A DNA stretch of 64,000 bases from Desulfacinum hydrothermale DSM 13146. Lineage in GTDB: Bacteria; Desulfobacterota; Syntrophobacteria; Syntrophobacterales; DSM-9756. Positions 28,927-36,857 of the stretch are shown here, piece after piece. The position numbers were made by a program, and so were the translations under genes. Within the stretch, counting starts at the first letter, position 1; each line of letters starts with the position of its first letter. Where the stretch lies: the NCBI RefSeq assembly GCF_900176285.1, contig NZ_FWXF01000006.1:124001-188000 (forward strand). Direction: 5' to 3'. The notes under the pieces are model-generated. The model saw nothing but the letters and a program-made list of their open reading frames with translations. It did no database searches and was not told where the DNA came from.

Positions 28927-30735
28927 ATGAAAGCGTATTCTCACCTCTTCATCCAGCGAGCAGAAAAAGGCGGCGACACAAGGGCTCTTGCCTATCGCGA
29001 CAACGGCCAGTGGCGGGACATGACCTGGAACGCCTTCTACGATGCGGTTCGCCGCACCGCCCGAAGCCTGATCGCCTTGGGGGTGGATGCCCAGGACCGG
29101 GTGGCCATCTGGAGCCACAATCAGCCCCGCTGGACCATCGCGGACCTGGCCTGCCAGCTCGTTCGGGCGGTTTCTGTTCCCATCTACCCCACCAACACGG
29201 CGCAGCAGGCGGCCTACATCCTGAAAGATTCCCAGGCCAAGGTGGTTTTTGTGGGCACCGAGGACCAGCTGTCCCGGGCACTGGAGGTGATGGGGGACCT
29301 ACCGCACATCCAGGCCGTGGTGAGCCTGGACGACTCGGCGGCGCAAGTGGCCTCGGAAAAGGTCCTGACCTTCGACGCCTTTCTGGATCTGGGGGAAGCG
29401 TCCCACGACAACCAGGTGTCCAGACGACTGGAAGAGGCCCGGCCGGAAGATCTTCTCACCCTCATCTACACGTCCGGCACCACGGGGGAACCCAAGGGGG
29501 TCATGCTCACCCAGTCCAACGTGCTCTTCCAGATGACTTCCCACGACGGCCGGATCCTGCCGTGCGGCGAGTCGGACGTCTCGCTGTGCTTTCTTCCCCT
29601 GTCCCACGTCTTTGAACGGACCTGGACCTACTACGTCTTGCACAAGGGGATGACCAACGCCTACCTGGACGACCCCAAGCAGGTGATGGAAGCCATGCAG
29701 CAGGTGCGGCCCACGGTCATGTGCACGGTGCCGCGGCTGTTGGAAAAGATCCACGGGGCGATCCAGGAAAAGGTTCAGTCGGCGCCCACGTTCCGCCGGC
29801 GCATGTTTCGCTGGGCCCTGGCCGTGGGTGATGCCTACTTCCAGCGTCAAAAGGACGGCCTGGGAGTTCCTGCCGGCCTGGGCCTTCGGCATCGTGTGGC
29901 CGACGCCATGGTCCTTTCCAAGCTCAAGGCGCTTTTCGGAGGCCGGATCCGATTCATGCCCTGCGCCGGAGCTCCCCTCTCGGCGGAAATCGAGCGGTTC
30001 TTCTGCGGCGTCGGGGTGTTGGTGGTGTGCGGTTGGGGGCTTACGGAAACCACCGCCACCGTCACCTGCCACGAAACCAAGGGATTTTCTTTCGGCACGG
30101 TGGGACGACCGCTGCCCGGACTGGAAGTGCGCATCAATCCCCGCAATCAGGAAATCCTGGTTCGCGGCCCCAACGTGATGCAGGGCTACTACAACAAGCC
30201 GGAGGAAACGGCCGCCGTCTTCACCGAAGACGGTTGGTTCCGAACCGGGGATGCAGGCACCTTCGACGCTTACGGTGAGCTGATCATTACCGACCGGATC
30301 AAGGACCTTTTCAAGACCTCGGGCGGCAAATACATCGCGCCACAGATGATCGAAACCCTGGTGGGAGCGGATCCGGCCATCGAGCAGATCACGATCGTGG
30401 GAGAAGGGCGAAAGTGCGTGACGGCTTTGGTGGTGCCCAGCTTCGAAAACCTTGAGGGCTTTTTGCAGGAAAAGGGACTTGAAGATCTTTCCCGGGAAGA
30501 ACTGGTGAAGCATCCTGTCTTCACCACCTTTTTCCGAAACAAGATAGACGAATTGACCCGGGTTCTGGCTCCCCACGAAAAGATCGTGCGCTTCACCCTC
30601 ATCCCCAAGGAGTTTTCCCAGGAAGACGGGGAGATGACCCCCACCTTGAAGCTCAAACGCAAAGTGATTTTGGAACGTTACGCGGACATCATCGAAGATA
30701 TGTACCGGAAAATCGATCAGGCGGGGAAGAAGTGA
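28927..30735 (+). CDS. AMP-forming long-chain acyl-CoA synthetase
   Basis: A 602-residue ANL-superfamily adenylating enzyme. The start at 28927 follows AGGAGGGG. Motifs appear in order: LIYTSGTTGEPKGVML (ATP phosphate loop), GWGLTETTATVT, WFRTGDAG, and ITDRIKDLFKTSGGKYIAP, which holds the hinge and catalytic Lys region. It activates long-chain fatty acids to acyl-CoA at the cytoplasmic membrane for beta-oxidation or lipid synthesis. The stop overlaps the start region of the DUF362 gene, implying translational coupling. Chain-length preference is not visible. Confidence 0.92.
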   Translation: MKAYSHLFIQRAEKGGDTRALAYRDNGQWRDMTWNAFYDAVRRTARSLIALGVDAQDRVAIWSHNQPRWTIADLACQLVRAVSVPIYPTNTAQQAAYILKDSQAKVVFVGTEDQLSRALEVMGDLPHIQAVVSLDDSAAQVASEKVLTFDAFLDLGEASHDNQVSRRLEEARPEDLLTLIYTSGTTGEPKGVMLTQSNVLFQMTSHDGRILPCGESDVSLCFLPLSHVFERTWTYYVLHKGMTNAYLDDPKQVMEAMQQVRPTVMCTVPRLLEKIHGAIQEKVQSAPTFRRRMFRWALAVGDAYFQRQKDGLGVPAGLGLRHRVADAMVLSKLKALFGGRIRFMPCAGAPLSAEIERFFCGVGVLVVCGWGLTETTATVTCHETKGFSFGTVGRPLPGLEVRINPRNQEILVRGPNVMQGYYNKPEETAAVFTEDGWFRTGDAGTFDAYGELIITDRIKDLFKTSGGKYIAPQMIETLVGADPAIEQITIVGEGRKCVTALVVPSFENLEGFLQEKGLEDLSREELVKHPVFTTFFRNKIDELTRVLAPHEKIVRFTLIPKEFSQEDGEMTPTLKLKRKVILERYADIIEDMYRKIDQAGKK

Positions 30736-32066
30736 TGAACGCAGCCCCTTCTCATACGGTGGCCCTGGAAACCTATGAAAAACCGGTGGAATCGGTGGCC
30801 CGGGTCATCGAGGCGGCCGGAGGCTTTCCGCCCCTGGGACCGGACACCCGCGTCTTCATCAAGCCCAACGTGGTCACCTGGACCCCGGCCGTGGATTTTC
30901 CCAAATGGGGCGTGATCACCACGAGCCGGGTGGTGGAAGACGTGGTACGGGCCCTTCACGATGCGGGAGCGCGGCGTATCACCCTGGGCGAAGGGTTGGT
31001 GTCGGTGGATCCCAGAGAAAAGGGACTGGCCCAGGCGGCCTTTACCTCTCTGGGCTACTTCAAGCTGGCAGACCGCTACGGAATCCAGGTGGTGGACGTC
31101 TTTCAGCGGCCGTTTCGGAAAGTGGCCGTGGCCGACGGCATCAGCCTGAACTTCAACCGGGACGCCCTGGAATCGGACCTCATCGTGGATCTTCCCGTGC
31201 TCAAGACCCATGCCCAGACGGTGGTGAGTCTGGGCATCAAGAATCTCAAGGGGCTCATCGACATGGCGTCCCGCAAGCGATGCCACAGCGCCGATCCCCA
31301 ATGGAACCTGCACCGGATGGTGGCCGCACTGCCCGCGGGACTTCCGCCCGTGTTCACCGTGATCGACGGCATCTTCAGCAACGAGCGGGGTCCCGCCTTC
31401 GACGGAACGCTGCATCGTATGAATGTCCTGGTGGCTTCCCGCGATCTGCTTTCCGCGGACATGGTGGGCGCCCGTCTGCTCGGCCACCACCCCGACCGGG
31501 TCCCGCACCTGGTGCATGCCGCCCGCGCGGCCGGTCGTCCCCTGGATCTTTCGGACGTGCGCATGGCGGGCGAAAGCCTGGACAGCCTGGCCCGTCCCCA
31601 CGATTTCTCCTTTCCCTACACCGAAGACGGCTCGCTTCCCGCCCTCATGGAACAGATGGGCATCCGGGGCCTGAGCTACCCCAAATACGACGACACCCTG
31701 TGCACCTACTGCTCCATGCTCAACGGCCTGGTGCTCACGGCCGTGGCCCGCGCCTGGTCCGGAAGCCCCTGGGACGAGGTGGAGGTGCTCACGGGAAAGG
31801 CCATGCAGCCCACTCCGGGCAAGAAACACACCATTTTGCTGGGCAAGTGCATGAGCCAGGCCCACAAGAACAACCCGAACATCCTCCACCCCATCCCGGT
31901 GCCGGGATGTCCCCCCAAGCCGGGGCGGATCGCCGAGGCCTTTCGGGAAGCGGGCATTCCCGTGGATGCGTCCATCCTGGAGTCTTGGGCCCTTTTCCCT
32001 GGCCGTTTTGTCAAGAAATATGCCGGAAAGGATGGATTCGACGAGGCCTTCTTCCGGATTCCGTGA
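30732..32066 (+). CDS. DUF362 domain protein
   Basis: A 444-residue protein with the DUF362 core. VFIKPNVVTW near residues 42-51, ITLGEGLVSVDP near 85 and DLIVDLPVLKTHAQTVVSLG near 150-169 are the recognisable conserved blocks, and IKNLKGLIDMASRKRCH follows. A later segment contains LCTYCSM. DUF362 proteins are common in anaerobes, often near Fe-S oxidoreductases; their function is unknown. The GTG at 30732 overlaps the upstream stop, and the adjacent ATG at 30735 may be used instead. Co-transcription with the acyl-CoA ligase is likely, though the functional link is obscure. Confidence 0.85.
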   Translation: MMNAAPSHTVALETYEKPVESVARVIEAAGGFPPLGPDTRVFIKPNVVTWTPAVDFPKWGVITTSRVVEDVVRALHDAGARRITLGEGLVSVDPREKGLAQAAFTSLGYFKLADRYGIQVVDVFQRPFRKVAVADGISLNFNRDALESDLIVDLPVLKTHAQTVVSLGIKNLKGLIDMASRKRCHSADPQWNLHRMVAALPAGLPPVFTVIDGIFSNERGPAFDGTLHRMNVLVASRDLLSADMVGARLLGHHPDRVPHLVHAARAAGRPLDLSDVRMAGESLDSLARPHDFSFPYTEDGSLPALMEQMGIRGLSYPKYDDTLCTYCSMLNGLVLTAVARAWSGSPWDEVEVLTGKAMQPTPGKKHTILLGKCMSQAHKNNPNILHPIPVPGCPPKPGRIAEAFREAGIPVDASILESWALFPGRFVKKYAGKDGFDEAFFRIP

Positions 32067-32170
32067 ATCCGGTGGAAAAGCACACAATGGTTGTGAAGGC
32101 GGGCGCGACAAGGCGTGAGGCGCACGCGGCCAGGAATCCCATGCCCCGCCCCGCAGCCCATGCGCCGCCT

Positions 32171-33247
32171 TCAGTCCTTGATCTTGGACATGCCGGGGAT
32201 GAGCGTCTTGGTGAAGTGGACGCCGGGAAGCTGGCGGATGTTTTCGTGGACGAAGTCGGAAATGACCTCCGCGTCGGAACTCAGCAGGTCCCGGGTGAGC
32301 TGGATTTTCACCAGCACATCCACGTCGCCATGCACACTGTGGATCTCCCGAACCTCTTCCAGCTCGTAGAGCCGTTCCACGATCTTGTGTTCCTTTTTGG
32401 CCTGCACGCTCATGAGCACAAAGGCCGTGATGTTGCGCTGCATTTCCGGGTATCGAACCCCGTCGCCTCCCGACATCTTCTCTCGAAACGCCTCCATGTC
32501 GTCCGGCAGGATCTCGTTGATACCGATACCGTAGTGGCGCCGCTCCCCCTTCTCCCACAGCCGCACGGAAATATAGGTGTAGAGATCCGCCGCGGTTCTT
32601 CCCGGAAACTCTTCCAGCAACCGTTCCTTTTTGATGATGGCGCACAGAGGCCGATAGATGTACTGGTACCAGTCGGCGGCGGCGTCTGGAAAGGAAACGG
32701 GGCCGCCGCGTGACTTTTCCAGAAAGGCCTGATGCCGCCGGATCTGTTCCAGCAGGTGCTCATACTGGCCCGGTTCGGACAGGGTGATGTCGGCGTGGAG
32801 CTGGGTGGCATCCAGAAAGTCGGCCCGCTGGCGGTAGAGCACGCCTTCCAGGTCATCCCCGGACGGAACGAATTCCACGATGTGGGCCAGGATCTCGTCG
32901 TGGCCCAGGGCCTTGGCCGCCGCCACCCGATGGTTGCCGTCTTCCACGTAGTAGGCGTCCCGAATCTGCCACAGGCGTACGGGCGGAAGGACCTTGCCGC
33001 GGCGCATGGCGTTCTTGATCCCTTCGAGACGTTCGGACGGGGCCTGGTTCTTCAGGCGGAACTTGTCGTCGAAGTCCTGGTAGCGTCCCACGCTTCCCAC
33101 GATTTTGGCCAGGGGGACGGTCCGAATCCCCCTGTCGCGGCATTCAAAGGCTTCGTCGGCGCGCTGCAGGTCTTCGAAGGAGACGGTGCCAGAGCCGTGC
33201 GGGGCCTTTCTTTTCCAGAAGGCCCATGTGCGGAGCCACTCTTTCAT
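32171..33247 (-). CDS. ParB-like nuclease-fold domain fused to Lrp/AsnC ligand-binding domain
   Basis: A 358-residue protein. Residues 40-130 form a ParB/Srx-like domain: TVPLAKIVGSVGRYQDFDDK, VLPPVRLWQIRDAYYVEDGN and NHRVAAAKALGHDEI, where the EDGNHR box is the diagnostic nucleotide-binding loop. The last 85 residues resemble the AsnC/Lrp effector (RAM) domain, with KIVERLYELEEVREIHSVHG, DVDVLVKIQL and GVHFTKTLIPG. No helix-turn-helix is obvious between them. The ATG at 33247 follows GGAG by eight bases and lies 104 bases inside the phosphoesterase gene. The domains suggest a nucleotide-binding sensor of a small metabolite; function unknown. Confidence 0.75.
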   Translation of the reverse strand: MKEWLRTWAFWKRKAPHGSGTVSFEDLQRADEAFECRDRGIRTVPLAKIVGSVGRYQDFDDKFRLKNQAPSERLEGIKNAMRRGKVLPPVRLWQIRDAYYVEDGNHRVAAAKALGHDEILAHIVEFVPSGDDLEGVLYRQRADFLDATQLHADITLSEPGQYEHLLEQIRRHQAFLEKSRGGPVSFPDAAADWYQYIYRPLCAIIKKERLLEEFPGRTAADLYTYISVRLWEKGERRHYGIGINEILPDDMEAFREKMSGGDGVRYPEMQRNITAFVLMSVQAKKEHKIVERLYELEEVREIHSVHGDVDVLVKIQLTRDLLSSDAEVISDFVHENIRQLPGVHFTKTLIPGMSKIKD

Positions 33248-33842
33248 GGTCGATCTCCAGCAGGTAGAAACCAAAGGTGTTGATGACAAGGGTCCGTCCC
33301 AGCCTTGTGATGCGCTCGGACGGATCGGCAAAGGACCGATGGATGTGGCCGTGGATAAAGTACGCCGGCTGATAGCGCCGGATCAGCTCCAGAAAAGATT
33401 CAAAGCCCCGGTGACACAGGTCCTCCCCGTCTCCCACGCCGCGCGGCGGGGCATGGGTGATGACCACGTCCACGCCTCCGTGCCACCACAGACTCGCCCG
33501 AAGCCCGCGCAGAAGGCGCTGCATCTCCTTTTCCCGGTACTGCACCGGTCCCCCGTTGTACCACATGGACCCTTCCAGTCCCAGCACGCGGAGCCCTTCC
33601 ACGATCGTCACCCTCCGGTGCAGATTCACCAGACCGGGCCGATCCATGGCCCCGGGGCGAATGTCGTGGTTTCCCCGAACGTAATGAACCGGCAGGTCGA
33701 AGGACCGGGACAGACGGATCAGGTATTCCGGCGGAAGATCCCCGCAGGAAAAGATCATGTCCACCGGGCCGAACCGGCCGGGATCCAGCAGGGGATCCAG
33801 GTCCGGATCGATCACATCGGAAACAGTCAAAACGCGCCACAT
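33144..33842 (-). CDS. Calcineurin-like metallophosphoesterase
   Basis: A 232-residue protein with the phosphoesterase motifs in order: LTVSDVIDP near residue 5, FSCGDLP near 30, GNHD near 57, ITHAPPRG near 122 and HGHIHRS near 153. These build a di-metal site hydrolysing phosphoester bonds. It belongs to the small class III-type family whose substrates are mostly unknown. The start at 33842 is where the domain begins. The last 35 residues, beyond the fold, are encoded in DNA shared with the following ParB-like gene. It lies in a minus-strand group after dtd and a DUF1285 gene. Confidence 0.85.
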   Translation of the reverse strand: MWRVLTVSDVIDPDLDPLLDPGRFGPVDMIFSCGDLPPEYLIRLSRSFDLPVHYVRGNHDIRPGAMDRPGLVNLHRRVTIVEGLRVLGLEGSMWYNGGPVQYREKEMQRLLRGLRASLWWHGGVDVVITHAPPRGVGDGEDLCHRGFESFLELIRRYQPAYFIHGHIHRSFADPSERITRLGRTLVINTFGFYLLEIDHERVAPHMGLLEKKGPARLWHRLLRRPAARRRSL

Positions 33843-33907
33843 CACCAGGCCCTTTCCTTTGGTGCCGCGCCGCGAAGACCTGCGCGCACCGGGCCGTCGC
33901 AAGGGAT

Positions 33908-34399
33908 TCAGGCGGGCCCGTTGATCGGGATGGGATAACGCCCATCGCCAACGCGCAGAACGAACCCTTCGCCCTTCTCGTCCGGTTCGATCCACTGAGC
34001 GATCTGGTAATAGGCGGGCCGGGAAAATCGGGCCGGAAAGGATCCGCCTCGCACCCGGCAGTAGAGCACGTTGTCCCGGCCGACCCACAGGGTCTCCGGA
34101 TCCAGCCATTCCGCTTCTTCCAGGTGCTTGAGCGTGAGCCGGATCCGCTCGGCGCCCGTTTCATCAGTCACCTTGTCCACCCGGGTGACCACAAACGGGG
34201 TGTCGTCCACCTGGATCGGATGGTGCGCTCCCTGCCAATCCAAGAAATAGCCGCCGTCCTCATCGCGGCCCAGGTGTTCGTAGAAGGTCTGGAGGATCTC
34301 CTTTCGGAAGATCAGCCGCGGCCCGTAGTGCCAGTCGCCTTCCGCGTCCACATGAATGTCCACCTCTTGGGAGGACATCTGGAAAGGTTCTTCCTGCAT
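33908..34399 (-). CDS. DUF1285 family protein
   Basis: A 163-residue soluble protein that I place in DUF1285 from the opening VDIHVDAEGDWHYGPRLIFR, the middle GGYFLDWQGAHHPIQVDDTP and the later IRLTLKHLEEAEWLDPETL. Family members are small beta-rich proteins of unknown role. The ATG at 34399 has GGAG eight bases upstream; an in-frame ATG at 34405 is too close to that site. It lies 47 bases after dtd and 65 bases before the phosphoesterase, all on the minus strand, so one transcript is likely. Confidence 0.75.
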   Translation of the reverse strand: MQEEPFQMSSQEVDIHVDAEGDWHYGPRLIFRKEILQTFYEHLGRDEDGGYFLDWQGAHHPIQVDDTPFVVTRVDKVTDETGAERIRLTLKHLEEAEWLDPETLWVGRDNVLYCRVRGGSFPARFSRPAYYQIAQWIEPDEKGEGFVLRVGDGRYPIPINGPA

Positions 34400-34446
34400 G
34401 GTCATGTCTCCATTGTCACTGGGCCGAGACCCGCCGGAGGCCCCCT

Positions 34447-34896
34447 TCAAAACGCCTTGGAGCTGTCCACCAGCAGGGTCACCGGACCGTCGTTGGTCAG
34501 GTGCACGGCCATGGTTTCCTGGAATCGCCCCGTGGCCACCGCGATGGGATAGGTCCGCAGCCGGGCCACGAAGCATTCGAACAGCTCCCGGGCCCGTTCG
34601 GGCGGGGCGGCCTCCACGAAGGACGGGCGCCGGCCCTTTCGGCAATCGCCCCACAGGGTGAACTGCGAAACAGCCAGCACGCCGCCGTTGATATCCAGGA
34701 CAGACCGGTTGAGCTTCCCCTGGTCATCGGCAAAGATGCGAAGGTTCACGATCTTGTCGGCCAGATAGTGGGCGTCCCGATCCGTGTCCTGGCGTCCCAC
34801 GCCCACCAGCACCAGAAGCCCCGCGCCGATCGCGCCCACCGTCTGTGCGTCCACGTCCACCGACGCCCGGCTGACCCGCTGCACCACCGCCCGCAT
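34447..34896 (-). CDS. dtd: D-aminoacyl-tRNA deacylase
   Basis: A 149-residue protein of family length that hydrolyses D-amino acids (and glycine) from mischarged tRNAs. [16 protein letters not shown], the catalytic-loop motif [11 protein letters not shown] near residues 75-85, and the Gly-cis-Pro-type motif [12 protein letters not shown] near 134-145 are intact. The start at 34896 follows GGGAGGGG. It is the first gene of the minus-strand group reaching to 32171. Confidence 0.96.
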   Translation of the reverse strand: MRAVVQRVSRASVDVDAQTVGAIGAGLLVLVGVGRQDTDRDAHYLADKIVNLRIFADDQGKLNRSVLDINGGVLAVSQFTLWGDCRKGRRPSFVEAAPPERARELFECFVARLRTYPIAVATGRFQETMAVHLTNDGPVTLLVDSSKAF

Positions 34897-35127
34897 CTTT
34901 GCCCCTCCCATCCATCGTTCTTTGACCTGAAGCACGGCTCAGGATATATAAGCGGCGCTTTCATTGGCAATTCCTTTTGCCGGAAAAGTTCTCATTTTGA
35001 CGGATCGGGAGACGGGCAGGGGCTCCAGGCCGCTCACGTCGAACGCCCAACGACCCACGACGAGCGGGGGATAGGGACCGGATCCCGCCCGACGCCAGGC
35101 TCCCAGGCAGAAAGGGGTACCACCTTC

Positions 35128-36513
35128 ATGTCGACCCGCTCCAAGCCGCCCTTCGTGCTCCTTGTCAATCCCTGGATCACGGACTTTGCCGCCTACGACC
35201 TGTGGGCCAAGCCGCTGGGGCTCCTTGTGCTGGCCGCCCTTTTCCGCCAAGGAGGTTACCGGGTGGCGTTGGTGGATTGCCTGGACCGGCACGACCCGGA
35301 CACGGCCGCACGGCCGGACGTGATCCCCGGTGGCGACCGCCTCTACGGAACCGGCAAATACCCCAAGATGCCCCGACCCACGCCGGAAATCTTCGGAGAC
35401 TTTCCGCGCACCTTCTACCGTTACGGGATGCATCCGGAGAGTTTCCGAAAGAAGCTCCAATCCCTTCCCCGACCCGACCTGGTCTGTGTCACCAGTTCCA
35501 TGACCTACTGGTATCCCGGCGTGACGGAAGCCATCGCCCATATCCGGGACATCTTCCCGGAAGCCCCGGTGTGGTTGGGCGGGATCTACGCCCGCTTGTG
35601 CCCGGAACACGCCCGGAAAACCTGCGGTGCCGACCGCGTGTGCACGGAACCGCTCATCCAAACGGCGGCCCGGGCGGAAGCCCTTCTGGGGCACCCGCTT
35701 TCCAATCGCCCCCAGTGGGCGTCTCCCGCGGATTTTCCCCTTCCCGCCCTGGATCTCATACCCCGCCTGTCCTATGGCCCCGTACTCACGAGCCTGGGCT
35801 GTCCCTACCGCTGCCCCTATTGCGCCTCGTGGCGCCTTCAGCCCGAACGCATCACCTTTCCAGTCCGGCACGTGACCCGCCAGATCCTCCACGTCCATGA
35901 CCGCACGGGGGTCCAGGACTTCGCCTTCTACGACGACGCGCTCCTGCTGGGAAATCCAGGGATCCGCCCTGCACTGGAAGGACTGATTCAAGAAGACCGA
36001 TCGCTTCGCTTCCACACGCCCAACGCCCTGCACGTTCGGGCGCTCGTCGATCCCCACTGGTGCCGCCTTCTGTACCGAAGCGGATTCACCACCATCCGGC
36101 TCGGCCTGGAAACCACCCGCCCCGACAAGCAGCGGGCCTGGGGCGGCAAGGTGGAACAGGACATGTTCTTTCGAGCGGTGGAAAACCTTCACCGGGCCGG
36201 TTTTCGTGGCGAACAGATCGGGGCCTACCTCTTGTGCGGCATGCCGGACCAGACGGTGCAAGAGGTGGCCGAAGCCATCGAAACGGTCAGGCGAGCGGGA
36301 GCCATGCCCCACCTGGCGGAATACTCTCCCATCCCCGGCACGGCGGCCTGGCGTCAGGCCGTTCGGATCAGCCCCTTTCCCATCGAAACGGAACCCCTCA
36401 CCCACAACAACACCTTTTTCGCCTGCCGCCGTCCCGACTTCACCCTGCAGGACCTGCAGGAACTCAAACGGCTGGCGCTGGAAGCGCGAAGACACGGCAA
36501 CCGAAAAGACTAA
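35128..36513 (+). CDS. B12-binding-like radical SAM protein
   Basis: A 461-residue protein. The N-terminal 150 residues look like a cobalamin-binding Rossmann domain (VLLVNPWITDFAAYDLWAKP, then VWLGGIYARLCPEHA) but lack the DxHxxG cobalt-ligating motif. The radical SAM core begins with SLGCPYRCPYCASWR near 229, giving CxxxCxxC, and continues with FAFYDDALLLG and TIRLGLETTRPDKQR. This arrangement is typical of uncharacterised Elp3/MiaB-like radical enzymes in Desulfobacterota. The start follows AAAGGGG. No neighbour indicates a substrate; the next gene, sat-cysC, lies 344 bases on. Confidence 0.8.
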   Translation: MSTRSKPPFVLLVNPWITDFAAYDLWAKPLGLLVLAALFRQGGYRVALVDCLDRHDPDTAARPDVIPGGDRLYGTGKYPKMPRPTPEIFGDFPRTFYRYGMHPESFRKKLQSLPRPDLVCVTSSMTYWYPGVTEAIAHIRDIFPEAPVWLGGIYARLCPEHARKTCGADRVCTEPLIQTAARAEALLGHPLSNRPQWASPADFPLPALDLIPRLSYGPVLTSLGCPYRCPYCASWRLQPERITFPVRHVTRQILHVHDRTGVQDFAFYDDALLLGNPGIRPALEGLIQEDRSLRFHTPNALHVRALVDPHWCRLLYRSGFTTIRLGLETTRPDKQRAWGGKVEQDMFFRAVENLHRAGFRGEQIGAYLLCGMPDQTVQEVAEAIETVRRAGAMPHLAEYSPIPGTAAWRQAVRISPFPIETEPLTHNNTFFACRRPDFTLQDLQELKRLALEARRHGNRKD

Positions 36514-36857
36514 AGACCGCCGACAAAGAACCGGTGCCCAACCAGGTGTTGGGGTTTATGCCCGTGGCATCTCGCCCCCTGCCGGGTAACACACCAGCGT
36601 CGACCCGCAGGGAATGGGGCCCTGTTGAAACGGCCCGATCCGGGCTGCCCCACGACCTGGGACCAGGCGGCATTTCCAGCAAGCTCCCCTCTGGAGCGCG
36701 CGGCCTTGTCAGAAGCCGGGTGTTTCTTTATGCTGGGGAGCCCAGGCGGCCCTCCATGGCCTCGACCGGACGGCTGCCGGCGGTTTCCACGGCACCCCGT
36801 CTTGAATCTGAAAACACGACCGACCTCGATGAAAAGCAAAAACGGAGAAAGGACCTC
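36514..36857. other. Gene-free leader region of sat-cysC
   Basis: These 344 bases contain no supported gene. They hold the candidate promoter at 36706-36734, leaving a leader of about 115 bases before the sat-cysC start. No clear riboswitch fold was recognised. Confidence 0.4.
36706..36734 (+). promoter_or_regulatory. Candidate sigma-70 promoter of sat-cysC
   Basis: TTGTCA and TATGCT are separated by exactly 17 bases (five and four matches to consensus), in a stretch with a local AT-rich segment. Confidence 0.5.
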
